Assembly: GCA_030540635.1 (NCBI GenBank) | Contig: JAUNVW010000003.1 | Location: forward strand, 1 to 64,000 | Source: Tissierellia bacterium | GTDB taxonomy: Bacteria > Bacillota > Clostridia > Tissierellales > Peptoniphilaceae | Direction of reading: 5' to 3' | DNA: 64,000 nucleotides | Part shown: positions 1 to 9,265 of the stretch, one piece after another | Numbering within the stretch: the stretch's first letter is position 1 | How the letters are laid out: the number at the start of each line of letters is the position of its first letter | Program-made: the position numbers and the translations under genes | Notes under the pieces: generated by a model | What the model was told of the DNA's origin: nothing | Databases searched by the model: none | Seen by the model: only the letters and a program-made list of their open reading frames with translations

Positions 1-806
1 CCACCGCTAATATCGATACGATCACCACCTGATGTCGTAAAACTTCGAGTCGCCCCGATATTATCGTATTTGGCCTTTAATTCTTCCACATATTTTTGCA
101 CCATATCTCCATTTACTGCATTATTTTCATCCATATAGTCCAGGGGCTTTAACTGATCCTCTGTTCCATCGGGAAGGAGCAATTTAATATTCGCCTTTGC
201 AATTTTATTTAATTGTTTCAGAGAATCTTCTAAATCTTCCTTACGGATCTCAGGTTCTTCATATTCTGAATCAAGATTTAATTCGTACTCTCCCTTGGTA
301 AAGGCTTGGACAATCGCCGAATATAACCGTTCTTTATGGATTAAATTCCCTTCCCTTTCCGGAGAGATGATGAATCCATCCTCTTTACGCTCAATATGGG
401 CATTTTGCGGATTAATCGGATTCTTCATTATTTCCAATTGATCCAATGAAGCCTGTAATCTTTCCCCATCGATTTTTCTTGTCATTTCTTCTTGAATTTC
501 ATGTTCTTTTAGAATTTCCAATGGCCAGGCCCAGGGATTTTGTTGATAATCGTAAAGATGATCTGCCCGCTCCATTAAGCCAGAAGCCTTTAAATTTATG
601 ATTTCTTCGTGATCATCTCGGCCCTTTATCGTAAGTTCTCGACTTTCTGCGTATTTAGGCAAAGAAGAAATTTTTACAAGGGAAACATCTTGATGACCAA
701 AATAAGTATTGGGAAAAGTGTAAATGCTAAAATAATAGCCTAGACCAAAATAAATGGCACCGAGTATTAATATTAATATTAAAAATAGGGATAATTTCTT
801 TTTCAT
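1..806 (-). CDS. L,D-transpeptidase-type cell-wall protein, 3' part cut off by the window edge
   Basis: An open frame runs from an ATG at 806 to the left edge without a stop, giving about 268 residues of the N-terminal part. An AAGGAG ribosome binding site lies just upstream. Residues 1-25 form a single hydrophobic N-terminal segment after MKKK, a signal anchor or signal peptide. The rest looks like two consecutive PG_binding_4-type domains. The second ends in a stretch with the pattern YVEELKAKYDNIG, then TRSFTTSGG and DRIDISGG, which in this family immediately precedes the YkuD catalytic domain. The catalytic Cys/His domain would therefore lie outside the window. The likely role is 3-3 cross-linking or modification of peptidoglycan outside the membrane. 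The assignment rests on domain resemblance; a VanW-type protein with the same binding domain is the main alternative. Confidence 0.72.
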   Translation of the reverse strand, partial: MKKKLSLFLILILILGAIYFGLGYYFSIYTFPNTYFGHQDVSLVKISSLPKYAESRELTIKGRDDHEEIINLKASGLMERADHLYDYQQNPWAWPLEILKEHEIQEEMTRKIDGERLQASLDQLEIMKNPINPQNAHIERKEDGFIISPEREGNLIHKERLYSAIVQAFTKGEYELNLDSEYEEPEIRKEDLEDSLKQLNKIAKANIKLLLPDGTEDQLKPLDYMDENNAVNGDMVQKYVEELKAKYDNIGATRSFTTSGGDRIDISG

Positions 807-993
807 CAAAGCACTCCTTGGTTTTCGTTGCATCTATTATTATAGAACATTATTTATAAAGAGTTAATAGAGTTTACTATATTGTAACTATTATATACAT
901 TTTAGATCATTTATATCAACTTTCCTTTCCATTTTTCTGTTTATAACGACAAATTAAAAGAGATTTTTCCTATAAAATCTTAAGATTTTGTTG

Positions 994-999
994 TATAAT
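994..999 (+). promoter_or_regulatory. -10 box upstream of ppsR
   Basis: A perfect TATAAT stands 60 bases before the ppsR start. No convincing -35 box is present at 17 bases. A small stem-loop (ACCGTT at 1015-1020 pairing with AACGGT at 1029-1034) falls in the predicted leader. The position suits transcription of ppsR-ppdK. Confidence 0.5.
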
Positions 1000-1058
1000 G
1001 ATAGTAGTACCAATACCGTTTTCTCAAGAACGGTTTACCATTTAGAGGAGGTGAATCT

Positions 1059-1865
1059 TTGATCCATTTAATCGTTGTCTCCGATTCTACCGGCGAAACC
1101 GGGGAGCAAATTGTACGGGCGGCAGCTGCCCAGTTTAATATTGAGAGCCCCCATATAAAAAGGTATTCCCATGTACGGGATCTCGGTAATCTTAAAGAAG
1201 TATTGGAATCCATTGATACATTAGACAATAAAATCGTTTATTATTCACTCGTTGACGAAGCACTCATTGATTATACGAAAAAATTCTGTGATTATAACGA
1301 TATCTATGCCGTGGATATTTTAACGCCTTCAATTATCGCCATTGAACGTTTGACCAATCTTACGCCCATGACCCAGCCTGGGGCTTTACGTAAAATGGAC
1401 GAGAAGTACTTCAAAAGGGTAGACGCCATTGAATTTGCTGTACGATATGACGACGGAAAAGATCCACGGGGCGCTCGAAATGCAGATATTACCATCATCG
1501 GTGTATCGAGGACATCAAAAACCCCTTTATCGATGTACTTAGCAAATCGCAATTACAGAGTTTGTAATATCCCATTGGTACCGGAATCTCCAGTGCCTGA
1601 TGTCCTTTTTGAAATTCCACCAAAAAAAATCATTGGTTTAACCAATACCCCGGAAAAATTAAATAAAATTCGAAAAGAACGCTTAAAAGCCCTTGGCCTA
1701 CCCTCAAATTCATCCTATTCCGATTACGAAAGAATATTTCAAGAACTGGAATTTTCCCATGGAATTATGAAGAGAATTGGCTGTCCAATTTTTGATGTTT
1801 CCGATCGGGCCATTGAAGAAACCGCTGAGTTAATTATTCGTCACATGAAAAAGTTCAAAAGTTGA
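1059..1865 (+). CDS. ppsR: Pyruvate, phosphate dikinase regulatory protein (bifunctional kinase/pyrophosphorylase, PPSR/DUF299 family)
   Basis: This 268-residue protein belongs to the PPSR family, which switches pyruvate phosphate dikinase off by ADP-dependent threonine phosphorylation and on by phosphate-dependent dephosphorylation. The N-terminus (LIVVSDSTGETGEQI) is the family signature, and the nucleotide-binding loop GVSRTSKTPLSMYLA sits near residue 148. The start is TTG at 1059: an AGGAGG site (1045-1050) lies eight bases upstream and no better start is in frame. The target gene, ppdK, follows after 28 bases in the same direction, so the two form a regulator-enzyme operon, as is common in Firmicutes. 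Length and motifs are normal for the family. Confidence 0.93.
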   Translation: MIHLIVVSDSTGETGEQIVRAAAAQFNIESPHIKRYSHVRDLGNLKEVLESIDTLDNKIVYYSLVDEALIDYTKKFCDYNDIYAVDILTPSIIAIERLTNLTPMTQPGALRKMDEKYFKRVDAIEFAVRYDDGKDPRGARNADITIIGVSRTSKTPLSMYLANRNYRVCNIPLVPESPVPDVLFEIPPKKIIGLTNTPEKLNKIRKERLKALGLPSNSSYSDYERIFQELEFSHGIMKRIGCPIFDVSDRAIEETAELIIRHMKKFKS

Positions 1866-1893
1866 ATGAACCCACAAATTAAGGAGTGATCAA

Positions 1894-4527
1894 ATGACCA
1901 AATATGTTTACAGTTTTAAAGAAGGTAACAAAGATATGCGTTCCCTTATGGGAGGTAAAGGTGCCAATCTCGCCGAAATGACCAATATGGGGATCAATGT
2001 TCCCACAGGCTTTTGTATTACCACAGAGGCTTGTAATCGATTCCTCGACGAAGATAAGGTGCTTTGGGATAGTTTATTTGATGAAATCAAGGGACATATT
2101 GAAGAAGTTGAAAAAGATCTCAATAAAAAATTCTCCGATACGGAAAATCCACTACTTTTTTCCGTAAGATCCGGTGCCGTTTTTTCCATGCCCGGCATGA
2201 TGGATACAATATTGAATTTAGGCTTAAATGATCAAGCGGTAAAAGGACTCGCCCATTCCACAGGAAATGAGCGTTTTGCCTATGATTCCTATCGCCGATT
2301 TATCCAAATGTTCTCCGATGTTGCCATGGAAATCCCCGGCGTGCTTTTTGAAGATCGCCTAAGTGAAATGAAAAAACGCCATGGCGCAGAATTGGATAAC
2401 GATTTAACAGCAGACCATTTAAAAGAGCTTGTTGAAGAATTTAAAGAGATCTATAAGGAAGAAATGGGCGAAGATTTCCCCCAAGAGCCCATGGATCAAT
2501 TACGTTTTGCCATTGAAGCCGTATTTAAATCTTGGGACAATCCCCGGGCTCGAGTTTATCGTAAACTCAACGATATCCCCGATAATTTAGGAACAGCAGT
2601 CAATGTGCAATCCATGGTCTTTGGAAATATGGGAAAAACTTCGGGAACTGGTGTTGCCTTTACTCGAAATCCAGCGACGGGAGAAAATGTATTATTTGGT
2701 GAATATTTAATGGATGCCCAAGGGGAAGATGTCGTTGCCGGTATCCGTACACCAGAACCCATCTCCCATTTGGAAGATATTATGCCCCATTTATTCCATG
2801 AATTTAAAGATACGGCAATGAAACTTGAAGAACATTATCAAGATATGCAGGACTTAGAATTTACCATTGAGAATGAGCGTTTATTTATTCTCCAAACGAG
2901 AAATGGAAAAAGAACGGCCGATGCCGCATTAAATATCGCCGTAGATATGGTGGAAGAAGGATTAATCACAAAAGAAGAAGCCATTATGCGGGTCGAACCA
3001 AAGTCTTTGGATCAATTATTACATCCGAATTTTGATGAAAAAGAATTAAAAGAAGCACAAGTCATAACGAAGGGATTAGCCGCATCTCCAGGAGCCGCTT
3101 CCGGTCGTGTGTATTTCCACGCTTCCGATATTGTTAAAAACACCAAAGACGGCGTAAAAACAATACTTGTTCGTCAAGAAACATCGCCAGAAGATATCGA
3201 AGGAATGATCAATGCCGAAGGTATTGTAACCGCACGGGGGGGAATGACTTCCCATGCAGCCGTTGTCGCCCGTGGTATGGGTAAATGCTGTGTTGCCGGT
3301 GCCAGCGAAATCCATGTGGACGAAGATCAACGAGTTTTTAAATGTCGAGATATTGAAATCAAAGAAGGAGATCTCATTTCCATTGATGGATCCACTGGAA
3401 ACATCTACCTTGGGGATATCCAAAAAGTTGAGCCGAAATTAACCGGTAATTTTGGAAAATTCATGGAGTGGGTCGATGAAGAACGTCAATTGGGCGTACG
3501 CACCAATGCCGACAGTCCAAAAGATGCAAAACAAGCCTTAGAATTTGGTGCAGAAGGTATCGGGTTAACACGAACAGAGCATATGTTCTTCACCGAAGAC
3601 CGTATTCCTGCTGTCCGTGAAATGATCCTATCGAAATCCATTGAACAAAGAAAAAAAGCCTTAGATAAAATAAGACCTATGCAGGAAGAAGATTTTTATG
3701 GAATTTACGAAGCAATGGGCGAACGCCCCGTTACCATTCGTTTATTGGATCCACCACTACACGAATTTTTACCAACATCAACCCAAGAAATTGAAAAATT
3801 AGCATCGGATATGAATTTAACCGTAGAAGATGTACGAGGCACTATTGGCGAATTACAAGAGGTTAATCCTATGCTTGGCCATAGAGGTTGCCGTTTAGCC
3901 ATAACCTTCCCTGAAATCTACCGCATGCAAGTTAGGGCCATCATGACGGCTGCCCTACGGGTTAAAAAAGATAAAAATATTGAAATTCTACCGGAAATCA
4001 TGATCCCATTGGTATCCGATGTCAAAGAATTAAAATATGTGAAAGATGAAATTACCGATGAAATCGAAATGGTCTTTGAAGAAATGGACGATCGTATGGA
4101 TTATCACATTGGAACAATGATCGAAATCCCCCGCGCTGCATTATTGGCCGACGAAATAGCAACGGAGGCAGATTTCTTCAGTTTTGGAACCAATGATTTA
4201 ACGCAAATGACCTTTGGTTTCTCCCGGGATGACTCCGGTAAATTCCTCACAGAATATGCCGAAAAGAAAATCTATCCCGTTTCACCCTTTGAACGATTGG
4301 ATCAACATGGTGTTGGTATCCTCGTCGAAAATGCCGTAAAACTTGGACGAAAGACCAAGGAAAATATCCATATGGGTATTTGTGGAGAACATGGTGGAGA
4401 CCCAGAAACCATCCAGTTCTGCCATAAGATTGGACTAGATTATGTATCTTGCTCCCCATTTAGAGTACCCATTGCCCGTTTAGCAGCAGCTCAAGTCGCA
4501 ATTGCTGAACGAAATCAAGAACAATAA
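1894..4527 (+). CDS. ppdK: Pyruvate, phosphate dikinase
   Basis: An 877-residue enzyme interconverting pyruvate, ATP and phosphate with phosphoenolpyruvate, AMP and pyrophosphate. In an anaerobe it can work in gluconeogenesis or as a PPi-linked glycolytic step. The three expected parts are visible: an N-terminal ATP-grasp nucleotide domain (GGKGANLAEMTNMG near residue 21), the central phosphohistidine domain with the catalytic His454 in GGMTSHAAVVARGMG, and a C-terminal TIM-barrel PEP/pyruvate domain with the catalytic Cys830 in GICGEHGGDP. The threonine two residues before His454 is the site the upstream PPSR protein would phosphorylate. The gene has a good AAGGAG site and ends at a strong terminator. 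Confidence 0.97.
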   Translation: MTKYVYSFKEGNKDMRSLMGGKGANLAEMTNMGINVPTGFCITTEACNRFLDEDKVLWDSLFDEIKGHIEEVEKDLNKKFSDTENPLLFSVRSGAVFSMPGMMDTILNLGLNDQAVKGLAHSTGNERFAYDSYRRFIQMFSDVAMEIPGVLFEDRLSEMKKRHGAELDNDLTADHLKELVEEFKEIYKEEMGEDFPQEPMDQLRFAIEAVFKSWDNPRARVYRKLNDIPDNLGTAVNVQSMVFGNMGKTSGTGVAFTRNPATGENVLFGEYLMDAQGEDVVAGIRTPEPISHLEDIMPHLFHEFKDTAMKLEEHYQDMQDLEFTIENERLFILQTRNGKRTADAALNIAVDMVEEGLITKEEAIMRVEPKSLDQLLHPNFDEKELKEAQVITKGLAASPGAASGRVYFHASDIVKNTKDGVKTILVRQETSPEDIEGMINAEGIVTARGGMTSHAAVVARGMGKCCVAGASEIHVDEDQRVFKCRDIEIKEGDLISIDGSTGNIYLGDIQKVEPKLTGNFGKFMEWVDEERQLGVRTNADSPKDAKQALEFGAEGIGLTRTEHMFFTEDRIPAVREMILSKSIEQRKKALDKIRPMQEEDFYGIYEAMGERPVTIRLLDPPLHEFLPTSTQEIEKLASDMNLTVEDVRGTIGELQEVNPMLGHRGCRLAITFPEIYRMQVRAIMTAALRVKKDKNIEILPEIMIPLVSDVKELKYVKDEITDEIEMVFEEMDDRMDYHIGTMIEIPRAALLADEIATEADFFSFGTNDLTQMTFGFSRDDSGKFLTEYAEKKIYPVSPFERLDQHGVGILVENAVKLGRKTKENIHMGICGEHGGDPETIQFCHKIGLDYVSCSPFRVPIARLAAAQVAIAERNQEQ

Positions 4528-4534
4528 AGTAAAG

Positions 4535-4565
4535 AAAGTGGATTCCTTGGGGAATCCACTTTTTT
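4535..4565 (+). terminator. Intrinsic terminator after ppdK
   Basis: A 12-bp stem (AAAGTGGATTCC at 4535-4546 with its complement at 4551-4562), a four-base loop TTGG and a following T-run lie 8 bases after the ppdK stop. Confidence 0.9.
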
Positions 4566-4924
4566 ATTGAATCTTTTTAGATAGGGAAAATCACGAAAAT
4601 TATTCCCTCCATTAAAATATCCTTTTTGAATACTTGAAATAAAGGGAGTGTCCATTATAGTAGAATGGACAAAAATGAAAAAATCATCTTTTCCCATGTT
4701 TTTCATTAAATTCATATACCCTATTCTTCAAATTCAATTTCCCAAAAATAATCGAAGGATGGGATATCGCAAATATGCAATTTAATCTTGGGAATGAAAT
4801 ACCATAGGATTGTCCCAAAATATCTTTCCTTTCCAAAGATCAATGAACTCTCCCCTGTACAATGGTCAAAACAATTTTATCCCATCAAAGTTTTGCCTAT
4901 ATTTTAATGAAAATTTATCCGTAG
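4566..4924. other. Non-coding stretch between ppdK and asd, with an orphan dyad
   Basis: About 360 AT-rich bases separate two convergent genes. I find no convincing gene; short open frames here lack ribosome sites and plausible composition. The only structure is a perfect dyad, TGTCCATT (4649-4656) and AATGGACA (4664-4671), with a seven-base loop and no gene that it obviously controls. Confidence 0.5.
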
Positions 4925-4954
4925 ATAAATCGAGGATGATCATCCTCGATTTAT
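4925..4954 (-). terminator. Perfect 30-bp palindrome at the end of asd
   Basis: ATAAATCGAGGATGA followed directly by its exact complement makes a loop-less 30-bp palindrome that touches the asd stop codon. It lies where an asd terminator is expected. The downstream side on the minus strand is AT-rich but has no clean T-run, so its strength as a terminator is uncertain. Confidence 0.55.
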
Positions 4955-5919
4955 TATACAAATAATTCGGCGATTTGAACTGTGTTCGTCGCGGCACCTT
5001 TACGAATATTATCGGCGACACACCATAAATTCAATCCGAATTCCACTGAATCATCTCTTCGTAGACGACCGACACTGACATCATCGGTTCCATCGATTTT
5101 TTCTTGCAATGGGTACAGGAGTTTTTCCGGTTCATCTTCTACGATAATCCCCTCAAAATCTTCGAGTAATTGTCGTACTTCCTCAAGTGAAAAATCTTTC
5201 TCAAATTCGATATTCATATTGACGGCATGGCCATTTAAGATGGGTACTCGAACCGTCGTCGCAGTCACTCTCAATTCGTCATTATCCAGAATTTTCTTTG
5301 TTTCTTCCATCATTTTCATTTCTTCTTTGGTATAGCCATTGTCGAGGAAATCGTCGATTTGGGGAATGCAGTTCTTTTGAATATTGTAGGGATATTGCTC
5401 GCAAACCCCTTCCTCCAAATCACGGATTCCGCCGACTCCAGAACCAGAAACCGCTTGATAGGTCGAATAGATCACCCGTTTTATGCCAAATTTCTCCAAT
5501 GCTTTCAATGGCATTACCGATTGGATCGTGGAACAATTGGGATTGGCAATGAGACCATTATTATTTTTTGCCGCTTCCTTGTTAATTTCAGGCACAATTA
5601 ATGGTACATCTTTGTCCATTCTGAAGTGGGATGAATTGTCAATACAAAGAATCCCCTTCTCTTTTAAATAGGGACCATATTCTTCCGACACTGCCCCTCC
5701 AGCTGCCATTAAACATAGATCTACCTTAATATTATCAAAAGCTTCTTTACTTAAAGCTGTCGTCTTATATCTTTTACCTTTTACTTCCAGTTCTTCACCG
5801 GCAGATTTTTCGGATGAAAATAAATATAATTCACCAAAGGGAAAATCTCTTTCCCCAAGGATTTCTAAAATTTGTCGCCCAACATTTCCCGTAGCTCCTA
5901 GTACCGCTAGGTTTTTCAT
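4954..5919 (-). CDS. asd: Aspartate-semialdehyde dehydrogenase
   Basis: A 321-residue NADP-dependent reductase that converts aspartyl phosphate to aspartate semialdehyde, the branch point to lysine/diaminopimelate, threonine and methionine. The N-terminal dinucleotide fold is seen in LGATGNVGRQILEIL, the catalytic cysteine in NPNCSTIQ, and the substrate-binding part in the region around YQAVSGSGVGG. The gene stands alone and diverges from trpS. It is preceded by a GGTGAT-type ribosome site. Its length is slightly short for the family (usually about 330-370), with no motif missing. Confidence 0.95.
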   Translation of the reverse strand: MKNLAVLGATGNVGRQILEILGERDFPFGELYLFSSEKSAGEELEVKGKRYKTTALSKEAFDNIKVDLCLMAAGGAVSEEYGPYLKEKGILCIDNSSHFRMDKDVPLIVPEINKEAAKNNNGLIANPNCSTIQSVMPLKALEKFGIKRVIYSTYQAVSGSGVGGIRDLEEGVCEQYPYNIQKNCIPQIDDFLDNGYTKEEMKMMEETKKILDNDELRVTATTVRVPILNGHAVNMNIEFEKDFSLEEVRQLLEDFEGIIVEDEPEKLLYPLQEKIDGTDDVSVGRLRRDDSVEFGLNLWCVADNIRKGAATNTVQIAELFV

Positions 5920-6063
5920 TTTATCACCTGTTCCTTTACTATTCTAATGTAATAAATTCTATCATCAATGGCTTTTTACGTCAAGTTTCTCCCACTTTTT
6001 TTAGGAATTCATGATATAATAATGAAAGTATTGTTTCTTATTCATGGACTTAAAGGAGGATTT

Positions 6064-7059
6064 ATGGATAAAAAAATAGTCTTTAGTGGCGTGCAACCCT
6101 CTGGTGATTTAACCATCGGAAATTATATTGGCGCCATTAAGGAATTCAAAAAATTACAAGAAGAATACAATTGTATCTTTTCTGTTGTTGATATGCACTC
6201 GATCACCGTGCCACAAATACCAAAAAATTTACGTCAAAGAACTTATGAAATACTGGCGACTTATATTGCCTCCGGCATCGATCCTGAAAAATCGGTATTA
6301 TTTGTTCAGTCCCATGTACCAGCCCACGCGGAATTAAGCTGGGTACTTTCCACCATATCCTATATGGGCCAATTATCTCGGATGACTCAGTACAAAGAAA
6401 AATCTCAGCGTTCCGATGAAAATCTCAATGCCGGTCTATTTACTTATCCCGTGCTAATGGCCGCCGATATACTTCTTTATCAAACGGATCTTGTCCCCGT
6501 TGGAGAAGATCAGCGTCAGCATCTCGAATTGGCGAGGGATTTAGCGGAACGATTTAATTACCGATACTCTCCTACTTTTGTCGTACCTAAAGGATTGATT
6601 CCAAAGGAAACAGGGAAGATTTACTCCCTAAAAGAACCCAATAAAAAAATGAGCAAATCGGACGAAGATCTTAACGCATCCATTTTACTCAAAGACGATC
6701 GAGATACGATTATTCGAAAGATCCGAAAGGCCGTGACGGACTCCAAAGCGGAATTTCGTTATTGCGAAGAACAAAAAGGTCTCCAAAATCTCATAAATAT
6801 CCACAGCGCCTTTTCCGGTGAATCCGTAGAGGATATTGTTGGACATTACAAAAATAGCCCATATTCGGCATTTAAAGAGGATTTAGGTTTTCTTGTCGCC
6901 GATGCCTTGGATCCGTTCCGCCATCGTTTCGATGATTTAATGAAAAATAAAAAAGAATTAGACGAAATTATGAAAACGGGAGCCGATAAGGCTTCCTATC
7001 TCGCCCATAAGACTTTACGAAAAGTCTATCGTAAAATTGGTTTTGTACAGCCTAAATAA
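6064..7059 (+). CDS. trpS: Tryptophanyl-tRNA synthetase
   Basis: A 331-residue class I aminoacyl-tRNA synthetase that charges tRNA-Trp. The start is ATG 6064 because an AAAGGAGG site lies just upstream and the protein then begins with MDKKIVFSGVQPSGDLTIGN, the usual N-terminus. A longer in-frame extension upstream is not family-like. The HIGH-class signature appears as TIGNYIGA and the second signature as KMSKS in KKMSKSDEDLN. The region between asd and trpS is under 150 bases, too short for a T-box leader. A terminator follows immediately. Confidence 0.96.
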   Translation: MDKKIVFSGVQPSGDLTIGNYIGAIKEFKKLQEEYNCIFSVVDMHSITVPQIPKNLRQRTYEILATYIASGIDPEKSVLFVQSHVPAHAELSWVLSTISYMGQLSRMTQYKEKSQRSDENLNAGLFTYPVLMAADILLYQTDLVPVGEDQRQHLELARDLAERFNYRYSPTFVVPKGLIPKETGKIYSLKEPNKKMSKSDEDLNASILLKDDRDTIIRKIRKAVTDSKAEFRYCEEQKGLQNLINIHSAFSGESVEDIVGHYKNSPYSAFKEDLGFLVADALDPFRHRFDDLMKNKKELDEIMKTGADKASYLAHKTLRKVYRKIGFVQPK

Positions 7060-7065
7060 CAAAAG

Positions 7066-7092
7066 ACCCAATCCTTTAAGGATTGGGTTTTT
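7066..7092. terminator. Bidirectional terminator between trpS and the MATE gene
   Basis: ACCCAATCC (7066-7074) pairs with GGATTGGGT (7080-7088) around a five-base loop, with T-rich flanks on both strands. It serves the two convergent genes. Confidence 0.85.
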
Positions 7093-8437
7093 AAATGGTG
7101 TTTTCAATATGCTTTTTAATGTATTTTTTATAATAGAAATAAAAGATAAGTGTTACAGAGATTCCCTTTAATATGGATAATATCGTAATATCCCACCAGA
7201 TATAAACTAATCCAAAATTATGTTTTACGATAAAGTAAGCGACGGGAATTCTCAAAAAATTAAAGATAATTCCGTTCACCGAAGGGATGCTTGTTTTTCC
7301 AAGGCCATTAAAGGATCCATTGGTAACAATTTCAGCACTCATAAAGATCTCCGATAGTGCGAGGATTTTTAAATATTCTGTACCTATGGCAATGCCCTTG
7401 ATATCTCCCGGTAAGAAAATCGATAAAAGAGATTCGCCACCAAAATACAGTAGGAACGATGTAAATAGACCGATGGCCACAATGATTCGCATACCGATGA
7501 AATAACCTTTCATCACCCGATCCCACTGTTTTGCTCCGTAATTTTGGGCAACAAAGGTAGATAAAGCCGTCGAGAAACCTGTTGCACTCATCCAGGTAAT
7601 GGATTCAATTTGATTACCTACTTTTTGTGCCGCCACAGCTTCTTGACCAAAATTTGCGACAAATCGCGTCATAACCATGGTAAAGATTGCAAACAAACAA
7701 GATTGGCCCGCAGCAGGAATACCTAGTCGATAAATTTTTGAAAGATAGTTTTTACTTACTTTTTCTTTGCAATAGGAGATATACTCTTTTCCAGAAATAA
7801 CAAAGAGACCGCTGACGATGCCCTGTGCAATTAATGTGGCCCAGGCCGCCCCTTTAATGCCCATTTCTGGAAGTCCAAAATAACCAAAAATTAATAAAGG
7901 GTCTAAGATCATATTGACCATTAATCCAATGGTATTGATAATAAAGGGCGTTTTCGAATCCCCTGAACCATTGTATATCCCACTCATTACGGGATTAAAA
8001 AATGTAAAGGGCATTGCTAAAGCATAAATTTTCAAATAATCCAGTGCCAGTTTCGTCACGATGTCCCCAAGATGATAAAAGGAAATTAAGGGTTCTCGTA
8101 ATCCGTAAAGAATTGCCATGAACACCAGAGAAATGAAAAGGTCGGATTTAATACCACTGGAAATATAATCGCGAAGTGATTGATGATCGTTTCTCCCAAT
8201 GGATTGGGCGACACTAATTTCCACGCCAATCCTAGGGGCCATAACAACGGAATTTGCGAGCCAACCAAATAAGCCAATGGTACCTACCGCAGATACGGCC
8301 TCTGTTGAAAGTCGGCCAAGCCAAAACATATCCATCAGATTGTACGACATGGTGATAAAAGATGTTAACATAATCGGCATAGACAGGGCAAATATCGAGC
8401 GATAGATATTACCTTCTGTTAATTTAATTTTTCTCAT
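7091..8437 (-). CDS. MATE family multidrug/metabolite exporter
   Basis: A 448-residue membrane protein with about twelve hydrophobic helices in the two-fold arrangement of the MATE family (NorM/DinF type), which exports drugs or metabolites in exchange for sodium or protons. The N-terminal region (SMPIMLTSFITMSYNLMDMF) and the loop PRIGVEISVAQSIGR are typical. The start ATG has a GGAGGG site upstream. The gene is divergently placed from a two-component system, and a symmetrical dyad overlaps its promoter. The transported substrate cannot be told from sequence. Confidence 0.9.
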   Translation of the reverse strand: MRKIKLTEGNIYRSIFALSMPIMLTSFITMSYNLMDMFWLGRLSTEAVSAVGTIGLFGWLANSVVMAPRIGVEISVAQSIGRNDHQSLRDYISSGIKSDLFISLVFMAILYGLREPLISFYHLGDIVTKLALDYLKIYALAMPFTFFNPVMSGIYNGSGDSKTPFIINTIGLMVNMILDPLLIFGYFGLPEMGIKGAAWATLIAQGIVSGLFVISGKEYISYCKEKVSKNYLSKIYRLGIPAAGQSCLFAIFTMVMTRFVANFGQEAVAAQKVGNQIESITWMSATGFSTALSTFVAQNYGAKQWDRVMKGYFIGMRIIVAIGLFTSFLLYFGGESLLSIFLPGDIKGIAIGTEYLKILALSEIFMSAEIVTNGSFNGLGKTSIPSVNGIIFNFLRIPVAYFIVKHNFGLVYIWWDITILSILKGISVTLIFYFYYKKYIKKHIENTI

Positions 8438-8463
8438 TTCTTCCCTCCATCAAATCTCTACTT

Positions 8464-8492
8464 ATCGTAAATGATTCTTATCATTTAATCAA
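8464..8492 (-). promoter_or_regulatory. MATE promoter with an operator-like dyad in its spacer
   Basis: On the minus strand a -35 box TTGATT (8487-8492), a 17-base spacer and a -10 box TACGAT (8464-8469) stand upstream of the MATE gene. The spacer holds a perfect dyad, TAAATGAT (8468-8475) and ATCATTTA (8480-8487), spaced by four bases. The position suggests a repressor site. The halves resemble Fur-family half-sites but the spacing is wider than in a classical Fur box. Confidence 0.6.
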
Positions 8493-8566
8493 GTACAATC
8501 ATAAACGACATAATTTCTCAACACGATTACTTAATAATTTGATACAATGGAGAAAAGGAGGTTTCT

Positions 8567-9265
8567 ATGAATAAAATTGAAATTCTCATCGTAGAAGACG
8601 AAAAAGGAATTAATGATATTGAAAAAAAATATTTAGAAAAAGAAGGTTATGAAGTGGATCAAGCCTTTGATGGCAAAGATGCTTTAGAACAATTATCAAA
8701 AAAGGATTATGATCTTGTCATACTCGACCGGATGCTACCGAAAGTTTCTGGAGAAGAAATCATGCATCAAATCCGGGCATCTTCCGATACCGCCGTCATA
8801 ATGATTAGTGCGAAAGTCGAAGAAGACAATATCATTGAAGGTCTAAAAATCGGAGCCGATGATTATATTACCAAGCCCTTTAGTCCAAGGGAAATGGTGG
8901 AGCGAGTTAAGACGGTACTACGACGGACAGAACGAAATAAAATGCCACGGGCTTCCCTCTTAGTTTTTGATCAGGGACGATTTCAAATCGATCATGAAAA
9001 TAAAATGGTTTACAAAGATGATGAATTGGTGAATTTAACGTCCAATGAATTTAAAATTGTCACCACTTTATTTTCCAATCCGAAAAAAATCTTTACAAGG
9101 GACGAGATTATCGAAATTGCCTTTGGCATTGATTATGACGCCTTTGACCGTGCCATCGATACCCATATTAAAAATATCCGCCATAAAATTGAAGATGATC
9201 CTAAAAATCCACGGTATATTAAAACCATTTATGGAATGGGGTATAAAGCAGGGGTTGAAAAATGA
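8567..9265 (+). CDS. Two-component response regulator, OmpR/PhoB family
   Basis: A 232-residue transcription factor with an N-terminal receiver domain and a C-terminal winged-helix DNA-binding domain. The acidic pocket (VEDE), phosphoacceptor Asp54 in VILDRMLPKVSG, and conserved lysine in ITKPFSP are all present. The effector domain ends in the typical wing sequence IKTIYGMGYKAG. The start has an AAAGGAGG site. The histidine kinase gene overlaps its end by four bases (ATGA), so the two are translated together. Target genes are unknown; the divergent MATE exporter is the obvious candidate. Confidence 0.95.
   Translation: MNKIEILIVEDEKGINDIEKKYLEKEGYEVDQAFDGKDALEQLSKKDYDLVILDRMLPKVSGEEIMHQIRASSDTAVIMISAKVEEDNIIEGLKIGADDYITKPFSPREMVERVKTVLRRTERNKMPRASLLVFDQGRFQIDHENKMVYKDDELVNLTSNEFKIVTTLFSNPKKIFTRDEIIEIAFGIDYDAFDRAIDTHIKNIRHKIEDDPKNPRYIKTIYGMGYKAGVEK

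Noticed and set aside
5920-6063. T-box leader before trpS
   Set aside because: The gap is too short and has no T-box core sequence.
8468-8487. The MATE dyad as a classical Fur box
   Set aside because: The half-sites are spaced by four bases rather than one, and no iron genes are nearby, so only an unnamed operator is claimed.
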